Shown: one piece after another, positions 5,591 through 5,741 of the stretch
How positions within the stretch are numbered: position 1 is the stretch's first letter
Layout: every line of letters begins with the position of its first letter
DNA from: Aquifex sp.
Lineage (GTDB): Bacteria; Aquificota; Aquificia; Aquificales; Aquificaceae
Length of the DNA stretch: 5,741 nucleotides
Assembly (NCBI GenBank): GCA_015487405.1
Contig: WFPV01000203.1
Coordinates: forward strand, 1 to 5,741
Direction of reading: 5' to 3'
The notes under the pieces: generated by a model
Databases searched by the model: none
Told to the model about the DNA's origin: nothing
Seen by the model: only the letters and a program-made list of their open reading frames with translations
Translations under genes and position numbers: made by a program

Positions 5591-5741
5591 GGTTCTTACC
5601 CAAATAGATGATAGTAGGTAAAAAGAGCGAGAGCATAATGGAGAGAGCGAAAAGACCGGAAGAAGGCTTTAGTCCTTCGCTTAAATGCTGCTAACTTGTC
5701 CCTTAGCTTGGAATGCAAAGCTTCGTTTCTATTGACTCTCC
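5591..5741 (-). mobile_element. End of an insertion sequence abutting the truncated CRISPR repeat
   Basis: The sequence from 5591 to the right edge contains the 3' end of a transposase and starts exactly where the fourth CRISPR repeat loses its match. The simplest reading is insertion of the element into that repeat. Only 5 bases lie between the transposase stop and the junction, so any terminal inverted repeat must overlap the coding sequence. The other end of the element and any target-site duplication are outside the window, so the boundary at 5591 is inferred. Confidence 0.65.
5596..5741 (-). CDS. Transposase, C-terminal 47 residues (partial at right edge)
   Basis: An open minus-strand frame runs from the right edge (first full codon at 5739) to a TAA at 5596-5598. 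It reads RVNRNEALHSKLRDKLAAFK, then RRTKAFFRSFRSLHYALALF and TYYHLFG. The segment NEALHSKLR looks like the last part of a DDE catalytic domain: a glutamate followed seven residues later by a basic residue, as in IS6- and IS1-like transposases. The RRTKAFFRS stretch after it resembles the RKT-F-RS segment of IS1-type enzymes. The family is therefore DDE, probably IS1- or IS6-like, and not resolved further. Whether the gene is whole cannot be seen. It reads toward the CRISPR array, so read-through would enter the array in the inferred crRNA sense. Confidence 0.7.
   Translation of the reverse strand, partial: RVNRNEALHSKLRDKLAAFKRRTKAFFRSFRSLHYALALFTYYHLFG

Noticed and set aside
5596..5621. TTACC/GGTAA inverted repeat near the insertion-sequence end
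   Set aside because: Five base pairs around a 16-base loop is within chance and lies in transposase coding sequence; without the other end of the element it cannot be called a terminal repeat.

Overview
The window looks like chromosome of a thermophilic bacterium, most likely an Aquificales (Aquifex-like) genome. I base this on recognising the TrpE and MtaD protein styles, lysine/glutamate-rich proteins, heavy use of AGA/AGG and ATA codons, very tight gene packing, and a short CRISPR array whose repeat carries the GTTTCAAT end common in thermophiles. The genus is inference; no database was searched.

Layout, left to right. (1) Positions 1-1112, minus strand: the first 370 codons of trpE (anthranilate synthase component I), running off the left edge. 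(2) Positions 1113-1157: a 45-base divergent control region. (3) Positions 1158-1850 and 1852-4050, plus strand: a two-gene operon for an inner-membrane PilO/GspM-like protein and a secretin of the GspD/PilQ family. The two genes are one base apart, and the ribosome-binding site of the second lies in the last codons of the first. (4) Positions 4051-5337, minus strand: mtaD, a metal-dependent adenosine-type deaminase of the amidohydrolase superfamily. Its stop codon directly abuts the secretin stop, with no spacer. (5) Positions 5383-5590: a CRISPR array with three perfect 30-base repeats, three 36-base spacers and a fourth repeat cut after 10 bases. (6) Positions 5591-5741: the end of an insertion sequence whose transposase reads leftward toward the array and ends 5 bases from the cut repeat.

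The secretin pair would form part of a type II secretion or type IV pilus machine: the secretin is the outer-membrane pore and its partner an inner-membrane platform or alignment protein. The other machine parts are not in the window. TrpE and MtaD are metabolic enzymes (tryptophan synthesis; salvage of methylthioadenosine and S-adenosylhomocysteine) with no visible link to secretion.

The most interesting spot is the right end. If the array has its usual orientation, with the ATTGAAAC handle at the 3' end of each repeat, the insertion sequence lies between the array and its leader. The array would then be cut off from normal spacer acquisition and possibly transcribed only by read-through from the transposase. 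No cas genes are present. A second theme is start-site architecture: trpE and mtaD both lack a Shine-Dalgarno sequence and both have TAAAAT exactly 8 bases before the ATG, which suggests leaderless transcripts.
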